64,000 bases of DNA from Rhizobium ecuadorense (GCF_001187535.1 NZ_LFIO01001075.1:62001-126000), one strand, 5' to 3'; positions 7,463 through 16,085 are shown, counted from the first letter of the stretch. Translations and numbers: made by a program. Notes: a model not told the origin generated them from the sequence alone.

Positions 7463-8241
7463 ACGAGACCAACCCGATCGTCACCGAAGCCGATCTCCAC
7501 GCCTATGCCGACGGCCAGTTGCCGGAAACCGCGCGTGCCCGCGTCGAAGCTTATCTTGCCGACAATCCCGACGAGGCGGCGCTGGTCGCCGAATGGCAGG
7601 CGCAGAATAGCGGTATCCGGTCGCTGTTTTCAGGATATGAGCAGGCGAAGGACACCGACATCCTGCTCCTATCACCCCCCCGCACCGTTTCATCGGCGTG
7701 GAGACGCCTGACGGTCGCCGCCGCGGCCCTCGTCGTCTTCGCGCTCGGCGCCGTCAGCGGCCACTACGGCCCGGCACTGCTGGAAAGGCCGGAACTGCAG
7801 CTTGCCGGTTCCGAAACCCTGCCGAAGCAGGCTGAGACCGCGTTCATGGTCTATGCCGCCGAGGTTCGCCACCCGGTCGAGGTCTTCGCCGACGAGGAAG
7901 CCCATCTCGCCACCTGGCTCGGCAAGCGCCTCGCCATCCAGAACCTGAAGATCCCGAACCTGCAGCCGCTCGGCTTCAAGCTGGTCGGCGGCCGCCTGCT
8001 GCCGGTCGATGACAGGCCGGGCGCCATGTTCATGTACGAGAACCAGGCCGGCGAGCGCCTGACAGTCATCGTCGGCCGCAACACGGAAAACCGCACGACG
8101 AGTTTCCGCTTCGCCTCATCGGGCAATCTCGAGACCTTCTACTGGATCGACGGCGAACTCGGTTATGCCGTCACCGGCGAAATCACGCGTGAAACTCTGC
8201 GTAGTGTGGCCGAGGAATGCTACAGGCAGTTTCCATCGTGA
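7459..8241 (+). CDS. Anti-sigma factor, transmembrane
   Basis: A 260-residue protein that starts at an ATG overlapping the sigma factor stop (ATGA). The N-terminal ~60 residues form an anti-sigma/zinc-finger-like helical region (LHAYADGQLPETARARVEAYLADNP). One transmembrane segment follows at about 90-110 (LTVAAAALVVFALGAVSGHY). The remaining ~150 residues are extracytoplasmic, with no enzyme motif seen. The layout matches ChrR- or NepR-unrelated membrane anti-sigma proteins that hold an ECF sigma until a periplasmic signal arrives. The zinc-ligand HxxxCxxC motif is absent, so it is not a ZAS protein. Confidence 0.8.
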   Translation: MNETNPIVTEADLHAYADGQLPETARARVEAYLADNPDEAALVAEWQAQNSGIRSLFSGYEQAKDTDILLLSPPRTVSSAWRRLTVAAAALVVFALGAVSGHYGPALLERPELQLAGSETLPKQAETAFMVYAAEVRHPVEVFADEEAHLATWLGKRLAIQNLKIPNLQPLGFKLVGGRLLPVDDRPGAMFMYENQAGERLTVIVGRNTENRTTSFRFASSGNLETFYWIDGELGYAVTGEITRETLRSVAEECYRQFPS

Positions 8242-8244
8242 AGG

Positions 8245-8634
8245 TCAGCGCTTTGGATCGTTGGCGAGTTCGATCGGCTGCCCGTGCGGCGTGGCTTCCG
8301 CGGCCCGCTGCCAGCTCTGCTGCAGGTCGAGGATGACAGATGCATCCGCTATGCCGCGGCTGACGAGCAGTTCGGAAAGAGCCGCCACCCAGCCGTCGAA
8401 ATAATCGCTGCCATCTTCGGCACGACCGGGCTTATGCAACTCCTTAGACAGGGCTTCGGCCCATTCGCCCCAGGCGAACAGCCCCCTCTCATGCAGATGC
8501 ACCGTCATGGCGAAAGCGTCCGCCGCCCAAGGCTCGGGAAAAACCGGTCCGCCCTCCGGCGACCTCGGCAAGCCTGGCAACTGCGCCAGCTGAGACGGCG
8601 TCTCACAAATGCTCAAGATAACTCTCCCACGCAT
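8245..8634 (-). CDS. Nitrile hydratase accessory protein
   Basis: A protein of up to 129 residues of the nitrile hydratase accessory family (LPGLPRSPEGGPVFPEPWAADAFAMTVHLHERGLF is split by family residues; key pieces are GPVFPEPWAADAFAM, FAWGEWAEALSKEL and ending ATPHGQPIEL). It is thought to help load cobalt or otherwise mature the enzyme. The frame opens with a GTG at 8634, but an internal TTG at 8616 preceded by GAGAG may be the true start. Either way it overlaps the end of the beta-subunit gene (stop 8603), so translation is coupled. It ends three bases after the convergent anti-sigma gene. Confidence 0.8.
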   Translation of the reverse strand: MRGRVILSICETPSQLAQLPGLPRSPEGGPVFPEPWAADAFAMTVHLHERGLFAWGEWAEALSKELHKPGRAEDGSDYFDGWVAALSELLVSRGIADASVILDLQQSWQRAAEATPHGQPIELANDPKR

Positions 8635-9262
8635 CGATGGAGACCGTCAGCGACGGATCCGCTCCCTCGCCCCAGATCGCGCCGCCGTCGAAAACGACGG
8701 TATAGAGCCATTGTGGATTTTCGCCTCGGCCATGCGCATTGTCGTCGGGGAAGACGAAAGCCCCTTGCACAGCCTCGACGACGCCTGTCTTGGCGCGCGC
8801 ATAACGCGGCAGCCGTGTATGGGTGGCCGGATTGAAATTCTTCGTCCTTACCGTCTCGCCGACCGCAAAGCGCGGGGCGGTTTCCACATGACGATCGCAA
8901 GGCCCGCCTTTCGCCAGCGCGCTCGGGACCATCTCCGCCTTCAGCACCCGCTTCGGCACCGTGCCTGCCTGCAGCTTTCGCCCGGAGAGCAGCTCCTCGC
9001 GCGTGGCAAAGCCGTGTCGTGCGAGCAGCGTCTCGACGCCGCGGATCCAGATCTCATAATAGCTGGCAGCGAGATAATCGGCCGGCGGAATGTTTTCGCG
9101 GGCATGCCGGCTTTCATCGATCGTCCAGGCGCCGAAAGCGCCGCAGGAAAGCGTGATGCCGAGCGCCCGCTTTTCCCATTCGGCATGGAAATAGGGCTCG
9201 TCCTTCTCGGGCGCAACAGGCCCGAAGCCCATCTGCCCGCCGAGATCGTGCGGTCCGTTCAT
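8603..9262 (-). CDS. nthB: Nitrile hydratase beta subunit
   Basis: A 219-residue subunit of nitrile hydratase, which hydrates nitriles to amides. The N-terminus MNGPHDLGGQMGFGPV is diagnostic for the beta chain. The C-terminal SH3-like barrel carries GETVRTKNFNPATHTRLPRY and the EAVQGAFVFPDDNAHG region. Its ATG overlaps the stop codon of the alpha gene (ATGA), and it overlaps the accessory gene downstream, so all three are one operon. It pairs with the Co-type alpha subunit, so the holoenzyme is probably cobalt-dependent. Confidence 0.92.
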   Translation of the reverse strand: MNGPHDLGGQMGFGPVAPEKDEPYFHAEWEKRALGITLSCGAFGAWTIDESRHARENIPPADYLAASYYEIWIRGVETLLARHGFATREELLSGRKLQAGTVPKRVLKAEMVPSALAKGGPCDRHVETAPRFAVGETVRTKNFNPATHTRLPRYARAKTGVVEAVQGAFVFPDDNAHGRGENPQWLYTVVFDGGAIWGEGADPSLTVSIDAWESYLEHL

Positions 9263-9900
9263 GGCAGAGCCTCCGGGCTGCCGGCGACCGCCGTGCCGAT
9301 CATCGCATCGCGGCTGACGAGACCGGCAAGTGCGGCTTCGTCCATTCCGTCCGTGCCTTCCGGCCGCTCGGGGATGACGAGATAACGCAGCTCCGCCGTC
9401 GAATCCCAGACACGGATCTTTTTCTCCTCCGGTAGCGTCAGCCCGAATTCGGCAAGCACGCCGCGCGGATCGATGACGGCGCGCGAGCGATAGGCCGGCG
9501 CCTTGTACCAGACCGGCGGTAGCCCGAGCACCGACCAGGGATAACAGGAGCAGAGCGTGCAGACGATGAGATTATGGGTCTCGGCCGTATTGAAGACGGC
9601 GCGCATATGCTCGCCCTGCCGGCCGGTATAACCGAGACTGGCGATCGCCGCCGTCGCATCGCGCCTCAGCCAGTCGGCGAAATCAGGATCGCTCCAGGCT
9701 TTCGCGACGACATGCGCGCCATTCCTCGGCCCCACCTTCGTCTCATAGGTCTCGACAATCGCATCGATCGCATCAGGGTCGATGAGCCCCTTCTCCGTCA
9801 GCAGCGTTTCCAGCGCTTTGACGCGGGCTTGCATGTCGGAATAGTGGTTGTCGTGGTGGTGCCCGTGACTGTGGTGATGGTCGTGGTCGTCGTCGTGCAT
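9259..9900 (-). CDS. nthA: Nitrile hydratase alpha subunit, cobalt type, with His-rich N-terminus
   Basis: A 213-residue catalytic subunit. The metal site is VCTLCSC (C114, C117 and C119 with T115); Thr after the first Cys marks the cobalt type, Ser the iron type. The start is the ATG at 9900 with GAGAGGA upstream. The first 20 residues hold ten histidines (MHDDDHDHHHSHGHHHDNHY), unusual for this subunit and suggestive of a metal store or loading site. Downstream are beta and accessory genes in an overlapping operon. I see no amidase, aldoxime dehydratase or cobalt transporter next to it. Confidence 0.93.
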   Translation of the reverse strand: MHDDDHDHHHSHGHHHDNHYSDMQARVKALETLLTEKGLIDPDAIDAIVETYETKVGPRNGAHVVAKAWSDPDFADWLRRDATAAIASLGYTGRQGEHMRAVFNTAETHNLIVCTLCSCYPWSVLGLPPVWYKAPAYRSRAVIDPRGVLAEFGLTLPEEKKIRVWDSTAELRYLVIPERPEGTDGMDEAALAGLVSRDAMIGTAVAGSPEALP

Positions 9901-9978
9901 AGCAATATCCTCTCGGAACGCGGATAGGCGCCCCACTTACTCTCGCGCGGCCGAAGGATGGGTAAGGTCAGCCCCTTG

Positions 9979-10152
9979 CACCCTCTTCTCCCCAGCGGGG
10001 AGAAGGTGGCCCGCAGGGTCGGATGAGGGGGCCACACGGCAATCCCTTCATGATTGCCCTTCGCTTGCGCTCAGTGCATTCGCAGCTTCGCCGCTCACCC
10101 CCTCATCTGCCTGCCGGCATCTTCTCCCCGATGGGGAGAAGGGGAGATGAGG
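9979..10152. repeat. Paired palindromic intergenic element, RIME-like
   Basis: Two inverted copies of a ~50-bp element lie at about 9979-10032 and 10098-10152. Each has a CTTCTCCCC...GGGGAGAAG hairpin flanked by CCCTCATC. This resembles the RIME-type intergenic elements described in rhizobia. It fills most of the 370-bp space between the nitrile hydratase operon and the next gene; nothing else is seen there apart from the nthA ribosome binding site. Confidence 0.65.
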
Positions 10153-10270
10153 CGAGGCCTCGCTCTCCCTCAAACATCCTTCGTGGAAATATTCACCGCT
10201 CTTTCTACCACACACCACAACCCCGCCAAGCCCTTCTATGCGCCCTGATCTTTTCGGTTAATCTCCCGCC

Positions 10271-11542
10271 ATGAACATTCTGATTCTCGGCGCAACCGGC
10301 TTCATTGGCTCCGTTGTCGCGGCCCGGCTCGTCGCCGATGGGCATGCCGTGACCGGGCTTGGCCGCAATCCCACGCGTGCCCGCCTGAAACAGCCGGCGA
10401 TCAACTGGCGCCGTGCCGATCTCTCCCGCATAACGAAGCCTGAGGACTGGGACGAGATCCTCAAAGACCAGCATGCCGTCGTCAATTGCGCCGGCGCGCT
10501 GCAGGACGGCCTGTCGGACGATCTGGCCGCCACGCAAGCCGAGGCGATGTTGGCGCTCTACACCGCGGCGAAACGCTCCCGTCCGCTGATCGTCCAGATA
10601 TCGGCAAGGACGGCGGGTGCTGCGGGCGACCTGCCCTTCCTGGTTACCAAGCGGCGAGCCGACAAGGCGTTGGCGGCAAGCGGCCTGCCTTGCCTCATCC
10701 TGCGCCCTGCCCTCGTTCTCGGCCGCAATGCCCATGGCGGTTCGTCTCTGCTTCGGGCGCTTGCCGCCCTCCCCCTGGCGCTGCCGCTCGTCTATGCCGA
10801 AAGCCAGATCGAAACGCTGTCGGTGGACGATGTGGCGGAAGCCGTATCGCGGGCGGTCGCAGGCGGCCTCCGGGGTGATATCGATCTTGCCGCCGACGAG
10901 GTTCTGACGCTCGCCGATCTCGTCAGCCTTCACCGGCAATGGCTTGGCCTGCCGCCCGCCCGCGTCTTTTCCCTTGCTCCATGGCTTGCGAAGCCCGTGA
11001 CGTGGCTTGCCGATATAGCAGGGCTGCTCGGTTGGCGTTCGCCACTGCGCTCGACGGCGATGACTGTGATGTCGGAGGGCATCCGAAGCGCGAAAGGAGA
11101 AAGCGGCATCGTCGCGACATCGGCGGCGGCAATGCTCTCGGCCAATCCCTCCGGCGTGCAGGATCTCTGGTTCGCCCGGCTCTATCTCCTGAAACCGCTC
11201 GTCATATCAGGCCTCTCCGCCTTCTGGCTGCTCTCCGGCCTGATCCCGCTGCTGGCGCTGGAAAAGACATCCGCCCACTTCCTGCCGTTCATGCCCGAAG
11301 CGGCGGCAACGGCGCTGACGCTTGCGACTTGTCTGATCGACGCCGCACTCGGCGCTGCCGTGCTTGTGCGTCCACTCGCCAGACGCGCCCTTCTCGGGAT
11401 GCTCGCCGTCTCCTTCGCCTATCTCACCGGCGCCAGCCTGCTCGAACCGACGCTTTGGCTCGATCCGCTTGGGCCCCTCGTCAAGGTGCTGCCGTCGATC
11501 CTGCTGACGCTGACGGCGCTTGCCATCCTGGATGAACGCTGA
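10271..11542 (+). CDS. NAD(P)-binding SDR protein fused to a DoxX-like membrane domain
   Basis: A 423-residue protein. Residues 1-220 are an atypical SDR/NmrA Rossmann fold starting MNILILGATGFIGSVVAARL, with the glycine-rich GATGFIG loop. Residues 300-423 are four hydrophobic segments resembling a DoxX-like quinone-linked domain (LLKPLVISGLSAFWLLSGLI, then repeated membrane helices). The following gene at 11542 overlaps its stop (TGATG) and encodes a DUF2269 membrane protein, so the two are coupled. Similar SDR-DoxX fusions occur in rhizobia; the substrate is unknown. It follows a RIME-like element. Confidence 0.8.
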   Translation: MNILILGATGFIGSVVAARLVADGHAVTGLGRNPTRARLKQPAINWRRADLSRITKPEDWDEILKDQHAVVNCAGALQDGLSDDLAATQAEAMLALYTAAKRSRPLIVQISARTAGAAGDLPFLVTKRRADKALAASGLPCLILRPALVLGRNAHGGSSLLRALAALPLALPLVYAESQIETLSVDDVAEAVSRAVAGGLRGDIDLAADEVLTLADLVSLHRQWLGLPPARVFSLAPWLAKPVTWLADIAGLLGWRSPLRSTAMTVMSEGIRSAKGESGIVATSAAAMLSANPSGVQDLWFARLYLLKPLVISGLSAFWLLSGLIPLLALEKTSAHFLPFMPEAAATALTLATCLIDAALGAAVLVRPLARRALLGMLAVSFAYLTGASLLEPTLWLDPLGPLVKVLPSILLTLTALAILDER

Positions 11543-12018
11543 TGCTCGAGGAATGGCTGCTGCTTGCCCATGTCATCGGCGCGACCGTGCTCTTCGGCAC
11601 CGGTGCCGGCATCGCCTTCTTCATGGCGATGGCGCATCGCACGCGCGATCCCGTCCTGATCGCCCATGTCGCCGGAACCGTCGTCGTTGCCGATACGATC
11701 TTCACGGCGACGGCCGCCATTTTCCAGCCCGTGACAGGCTATCTCCTTGCCCGCTCGATCGGCTGGGACCTGTCGGAGGGCTGGATCGCGCTGTCGCTGC
11801 TGCTTTACGTCGTCACCGGCCTGTTCTGGCTGCCGGTCGTCTGGATCCAGATCCGGCTGCGCGATCTCGCCCGCGCCGCCGCAGCATCGGGAGGCGCCCT
11901 GCCGCCCGCCTATTTCAGCCTCTACCGCGTCTGGTTCGCTTTCGGCTTTCCGGCCTTCTCAGCCGTCATCGGCATTTTCTGGCTGATGCTGACAAAACCG
12001 TCGATCGCCTTATTTTAG
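11542..12018 (+). CDS. DUF2269 integral membrane protein
   Basis: A 158-residue membrane protein with about four transmembrane helices (starts MLEEWLLLAHVIGATVLFGT; others near 50-70, 85-105 and 130-150). The H10-containing first helix and the pattern match DUF2269. Its ATG overlaps the stop of the SDR-DoxX gene, implying a functional pair, perhaps electron transfer at the membrane (inference). The last nine bases overlap the end of a convergent LysE-type gene. Confidence 0.75.
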   Translation: MLEEWLLLAHVIGATVLFGTGAGIAFFMAMAHRTRDPVLIAHVAGTVVVADTIFTATAAIFQPVTGYLLARSIGWDLSEGWIALSLLLYVVTGLFWLPVVWIQIRLRDLARAAAASGGALPPAYFSLYRVWFAFGFPAFSAVIGIFWLMLTKPSIALF

Positions 12019-12603
12019 CATGGGCCAGAGGCTCGCCACCAGAAGCACCGCCATGCTGATATTGAACCATTTCAGCCGCACCGGATCAGAAAGCCATTCC
12101 CTGAGCGCCGAGCCGAAGCCTGCCCAGGTCGAAACACTCGGCACATTGACCGCCGCAAAGGCGAGGCCGACGAGAAGCACGCTGACGAGATAGAGCTCGG
12201 GATTGGTATAGGTCGCCATCGCGGTGACTGCCATCACCCAGGCTTTCGGATTGACCCACTGGAAGGCCGCCGCCGAAAAGAAGGACATCGGCTCGACGGC
12301 GCTCTTGCCTTCGCTGATCGACCGCGACGAGGCGATTTTCCAGGCGATCCAGACGAGATAGGCGCCACCGGCTAATTTCAACGCCGTATAGACGGCCGGC
12401 ATCGTATGCAGCACCGCGCCGAGCCCGAGGCCGACGCCGATGAGCAGCGAGAAGAACCCGACACCGATGCCGAACATATGCGGGATCGTCCTGCGGAAGC
12501 CGAAATTCACGCCCGAAGCGAAGAGCATCATATTGTTCGGCCCCGGCGTGATCGACGTCGTGAAGGCAAAGAGAACGAGGGCGAAAAGCGTATCCAGCGG
12601 CAT
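12010..12603 (-). CDS. LysE/RhtB-family amino-acid exporter
   Basis: A 197-residue inner-membrane protein with the LysE family pattern: six hydrophobic segments, the SITPGPNNMMLFASG motif in the first helix, and the WVNPKAWVMA motif near 117-126. Family members export amino acids or homoserine lactones; the substrate here cannot be read from the sequence. It converges with, and overlaps by nine bases, the DUF2269 gene. Confidence 0.88.
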   Translation of the reverse strand: MPLDTLFALVLFAFTTSITPGPNNMMLFASGVNFGFRRTIPHMFGIGVGFFSLLIGVGLGLGAVLHTMPAVYTALKLAGGAYLVWIAWKIASSRSISEGKSAVEPMSFFSAAAFQWVNPKAWVMAVTAMATYTNPELYLVSVLLVGLAFAAVNVPSVSTWAGFGSALREWLSDPVRLKWFNISMAVLLVASLWPMLK

Positions 12604-12753
12604 GCGACCTCCCGAGACCGGCTTTTCCCGCAGGCCTTTTATTTAGGTCAGCATAACTGTCCAAAACCACCCATGCCATTGCATCATTGTCATGGTGACA
12701 GGATTACTTGAAAGATGGAGACACGGCCCAATCTTTTGCGGAGGAAGAAAAAC

Positions 12754-13602
12754 ATGCAGGACGACCCTATCCCCTCCGTCAAATTCCCGAACGGCACGGA
12801 AGTGCCGGCGCTCGGCCAGGGAACGTGGGCCATGGGCGAGGATGCCGGCCATGCAAAGATGGAGATTGAAAGCCTCAAGGCGGGCATCGATCTCGGCATG
12901 ACGCTGATCGACACCGCCGAAATGTACGGCGACGGTGGCGCCGAGGAGATCGTCGGCCAGGCGATCAGCGGACGGCGCGACGAGGTCTTCATCGTCAGCA
13001 AGGTCTATCCCTGGAATGCCAGCCTGGAAGGCACGATCGAAGCCTGCGAGCGCAGTCTCGAACGGCTCCGCACCAACCGCATCGATCTCTATCTCCTGCA
13101 CTGGCGCGGCAACTATCCCCTTGCCGAGACCGTCGCCGCCTTCGAAATGCTGAAAGCCTCAAGCAAGATCGGCGCCTGGGGCGTCTCCAACTTCGATACC
13201 GACGACATGGAGGAGCTGCTCAGGGTTCCCGACGGCGCCAACGTCGCGGCCAACCAGGTGCTCTACAATCTCTCCCGCCGCGGCATCGAATATGATCTCC
13301 TGCCCTGGTGCCAGAACCGCGGCATTCCCGTCATGGCCTATTCACCGATCGAGCAGGGACATATCCTGCACCATCCCGAACTGATCCGCATCGCCAAGGC
13401 TTATCAGGCAACACCCGCCCAGCTGGCGCTGGCCTTCCTGCTCGAACGCGACGGCGTCATCGTCATCCCGAAAACGTCGAATGCCGAACGCGCGGCTGAG
13501 AATCGCGACTGCGTTTCGCTTGAGATCACCGATGAGGACTGGCAGGCACTCGACGCCGCCTTCCCGCCGCCGGCAAAGAAAAAGCCGCTGGAGATGCTTT
13601 GA
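12754..13602 (+). CDS. Aldo/keto reductase
   Basis: A 282-residue TIM-barrel NADPH-dependent reductase. The catalytic tetrad is visible: D53 and Y58 in LIDTAEMYGD, K83 in IVSKVYP, H116 in LLHWRGN. The C-terminal cofactor loop is VIPKTSNAERAAEN. The start is the ATG preceded by GAGGAA at eight bases; an upstream in-frame ATG at 12715 has no ribosome site. The end of the gene forms one arm of a hairpin that also serves as the terminator of the convergent ilvIH operon. Physiological substrate unknown. Confidence 0.88.
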   Translation: MQDDPIPSVKFPNGTEVPALGQGTWAMGEDAGHAKMEIESLKAGIDLGMTLIDTAEMYGDGGAEEIVGQAISGRRDEVFIVSKVYPWNASLEGTIEACERSLERLRTNRIDLYLLHWRGNYPLAETVAAFEMLKASSKIGAWGVSNFDTDDMEELLRVPDGANVAANQVLYNLSRRGIEYDLLPWCQNRGIPVMAYSPIEQGHILHHPELIRIAKAYQATPAQLALAFLLERDGVIVIPKTSNAERAAENRDCVSLEITDEDWQALDAAFPPPAKKKPLEML

Positions 13603-13615
13603 TCTCCAGCGGCTT
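13581..13615 (-). terminator. Terminator of the ilvIH operon, overlapping the AKR 3' end
   Basis: A stem of AAAGCCGCTGGAGA with its complement and a short loop. On the minus strand it is followed by TTTTTC, so it fits a rho-independent terminator for ilvIH. It lies partly inside the last codons of the convergent aldo/keto reductase gene. Confidence 0.7.
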
Positions 13616-13638
13616 TCGGCACTACTGCAGTGCCGGAC

Positions 13639-14211
13639 TTACATCCCCTGCGCGCCGCGGTTCATCGCCGCGATGCCAGTGCGGCAGACCTCGATGAGGC
13701 CGAGCGGTTTCATGATCGCCACGAACTGGTCGATCTTCGAGGACTTGCCGGTGATCTCCAGAATGAAGTGATCGATCGTCGCATCCACCACCTTGGCATG
13801 GAAGGCATCGGCAAGGCGCAGCGTCTCGGCGCGCATCTCGCCCTCGCCGACCACCTTGACCAACGCCACCTCGCGCTCTATCGGCCGCTCCTGGCCGAGC
13901 TCGCGGGCGCGCACCGTCAGATCGACGACGCGGTGCACCGGCACGATCCGCTCGAGCTGCGCCTTGATCTGCTCCAGCACGTGCGGTGTGCCGCGCGTGA
14001 CGATGGTGATGCGGGAAAGATGCGCCTGATGCTCGGTCTCGGAGACCGTCAGGCTCTCGATATTGTAGCCGCGGCCGGAAAACAGGCCGATGACCCGGGC
14101 AAGAACGCCCGGCTCGTTGTCGACAAGAATGGAAAGCGTGTGGCTTTCGATGGCCGCCGTTTCCGGCGAGATGAAGTAGGCGGAGCCCGTGGGCTGTAGA
14201 TGTGCGTTCAT
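13639..14211 (-). CDS. ilvH: Acetolactate synthase small (regulatory) subunit
   Basis: A 190-residue regulatory subunit of acetohydroxyacid synthase, which makes acetolactate and acetohydroxybutyrate for valine, leucine and isoleucine synthesis. The N-terminal ACT domain (SILVDNEPGVLARVIGLFSGRGYNIESLTV is present from about residue 28) binds valine for feedback inhibition, and a C-terminal ferredoxin-like domain follows. It lies 83 bases downstream of ilvI on the same strand; a 46-bp palindrome is in that gap. Confidence 0.95.
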   Translation of the reverse strand: MNAHLQPTGSAYFISPETAAIESHTLSILVDNEPGVLARVIGLFSGRGYNIESLTVSETEHQAHLSRITIVTRGTPHVLEQIKAQLERIVPVHRVVDLTVRARELGQERPIEREVALVKVVGEGEMRAETLRLADAFHAKVVDATIDHFILEITGKSSKIDQFVAIMKPLGLIEVCRTGIAAMNRGAQGM

Positions 14212-14235
14212 GGTCTTGAGTTTCCTCTTCCCTGT

Positions 14236-14281
14236 CGCATAACCCGGAAAATCGAAAACGATTTTCGGAAAGGATTATGCG
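14236..14281. repeat. Short palindrome between ilvI and ilvH
   Basis: CGCATAA (14236-14242) and TTATGCG (14275-14281) flank an inner dyad around CGAAAATCG/CGATTTTCG. A related core with ATCG..CGAT and GCATAA occurs at 38044-38086. It is transcribed as a hairpin inside the ilvIH mRNA. Confidence 0.55.
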
Positions 14282-14294
14282 CAAATTAAAAATG

Positions 14295-16085
14295 TCAGAC
14301 GAGCGCGCGGCCCTTGGCGTCGATCGCATTGGCGACCGCTTCGTCGGTGGCTTCATCAGGCAGCAGCATTTCGTTATGCGCCTTGCCGGAGGGGATCATC
14401 GGGAAGCAGTTGGCGAGATTGGCGACCCGGCAATCGAAGATCACCGGCTTCCTGACCTCGATCATCTCCACAATGGCGTCGTCGAGTTCATCGGGCTTTT
14501 CGCAGCGCAGGCCGACGGCGCCATAGGCTTCCGCCAGCTTGACGAAATCGGGCATCGCCTCGGTATAGGAGTTCGACAGGCGGTTGCCGTGCAGCAATTG
14601 CTGCCACTGGCGCACCATGCCCATATACTGGTTGTTCATGATGAAGATCTTGATCGGCGCATCGTGCTGGATCGCCGCCGACATTTCCTGAATGCACATC
14701 TGGATCGAGGCGTCGCCGGCAATGTCGATGACGAGGCTGTCGGGATGGGCGATCTGCACGCCGAGGGCCGCCGGCAGGCCGTAGCCCATCGTGCCGAGGC
14801 CGCCCGATGTCATCCAGCGGTTCGGCTGCTCGAAGCCGAAGAACTGCGCCGCCCACATCTGATGCTGGCCGACTTCGGTGGTGATGTAGGTATCGCGGTC
14901 CTTGGTATGCGCATAAAGCCGCTCCAGCGCATATTGCGGCATGATGACGTCATTGCTCCTCGTATAGGCGAAGGAGTTGCGCGCCCGCCAGCGGGCGATA
15001 TCGGTCCACCAGTCTTCGAGGCGGTTCTTCTCCGGCTTCTTCGGCAGCGCCCGCCACAGGCGGACCATATCTTCGAGGACATGGCCGACATCACCGCGGA
15101 TGCCGATATCGACACGGACGTTCTTGTTGATCGAAGACGGATCGATATCGATATGGATCTTCTTCGAATTCGGGGAAAAGGCATTGAGGCGGCCGGTGAT
15201 GCGGTCGTCGAAGCGGGCGCCGATGCAGACCATGACGTCGCAGTCATGCATCGCCATGTTGGCTTCGTAGGAGCCGTGCATGCCGAGCATCTTCAGCCAG
15301 TTCTTGCCCGAAGCCGGATAGGCGCCGAGGCCCATCAGCGTCGAGGTGATCGGGAAATCGGTGAGTTCGACCAGCTCGCGCAGCAGCTTGGAGGCCTCGG
15401 GGCCGGAATTGATGACGCCGCCGCCGGAATAGATAATCGGACGGCGCGCAGTCGCCATCAGCTCGATCGCTGCATGGATCTGGTTGAGGTCGCCCTGAAT
15501 CTTCGGCTGATAGCTCTTCTGGATCGTGTAATCGGCGGGCGGCGTATAGGTGCCGGTCGCAAACTGCACGTCTTTCGGAATATCGACGACGACGGGGCCC
15601 GGACGGCCGGACTGGGCGATGCGGAAGGCCTCGTGAATGATGGCGGCGAGCTGGTTGACGTCCTTGACCAGCCAGTTGTGCTTGGTGCAGGGCCGGGTGA
15701 TGCCGACCGTATCGCATTCCTGGAAGGCATCGGAGCCGATCAGTGGGGTCGGAACCTGACCGGTCAGGCAGACGAGCGGGATCGAATCCATCAGCGCGTC
15801 CTGCAGCGGCGTGACCGCATTGGTGGCGCCCGGACCCGAGGTGACCAGCATGACGCCGACCTTGCCGGTGGAGCGAGCGTAGCCTTCGGCCGCATGGCCT
15901 GCCCCCTGCTCGTGACGGACGAGGATGTGCTTGACCTCTTCCTGCTGGAAGATCTCGTCATAGATCGGCAGAACCGCGCCGCCGGGATAGCCGAAGATAT
16001 GTTCGACGCCGTTGTCCTTCAGCGCCTTGAGAACGATCTCCGCTCCCGTCATCCGATTGCCTGCCGCCTGATTGTCCGTGCTCAT
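14295..16085 (-). CDS. ilvI: Acetolactate synthase large (catalytic) subunit
   Basis: A 596-residue thiamine-diphosphate enzyme, the catalytic subunit of acetohydroxyacid synthase. The pyrophosphate-binding core includes the catalytic glutamate in LVRHEQGAGHAAEGYARSTG, and the Mg-ThDP motif GDAS...NNQYMGMVRQWQ near the C-terminus. The start is MSTDNQAAGNRMTG; the frame extends upstream but only with a non-family N-terminus. Upstream is an attenuator with a leader peptide (16203-16259) and a terminator (16146-16168), so expression is controlled by branched-chain amino acid supply. Confidence 0.96.
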   Translation of the reverse strand: MSTDNQAAGNRMTGAEIVLKALKDNGVEHIFGYPGGAVLPIYDEIFQQEEVKHILVRHEQGAGHAAEGYARSTGKVGVMLVTSGPGATNAVTPLQDALMDSIPLVCLTGQVPTPLIGSDAFQECDTVGITRPCTKHNWLVKDVNQLAAIIHEAFRIAQSGRPGPVVVDIPKDVQFATGTYTPPADYTIQKSYQPKIQGDLNQIHAAIELMATARRPIIYSGGGVINSGPEASKLLRELVELTDFPITSTLMGLGAYPASGKNWLKMLGMHGSYEANMAMHDCDVMVCIGARFDDRITGRLNAFSPNSKKIHIDIDPSSINKNVRVDIGIRGDVGHVLEDMVRLWRALPKKPEKNRLEDWWTDIARWRARNSFAYTRSNDVIMPQYALERLYAHTKDRDTYITTEVGQHQMWAAQFFGFEQPNRWMTSGGLGTMGYGLPAALGVQIAHPDSLVIDIAGDASIQMCIQEMSAAIQHDAPIKIFIMNNQYMGMVRQWQQLLHGNRLSNSYTEAMPDFVKLAEAYGAVGLRCEKPDELDDAIVEMIEVRKPVIFDCRVANLANCFPMIPSGKAHNEMLLPDEATDEAVANAIDAKGRALV

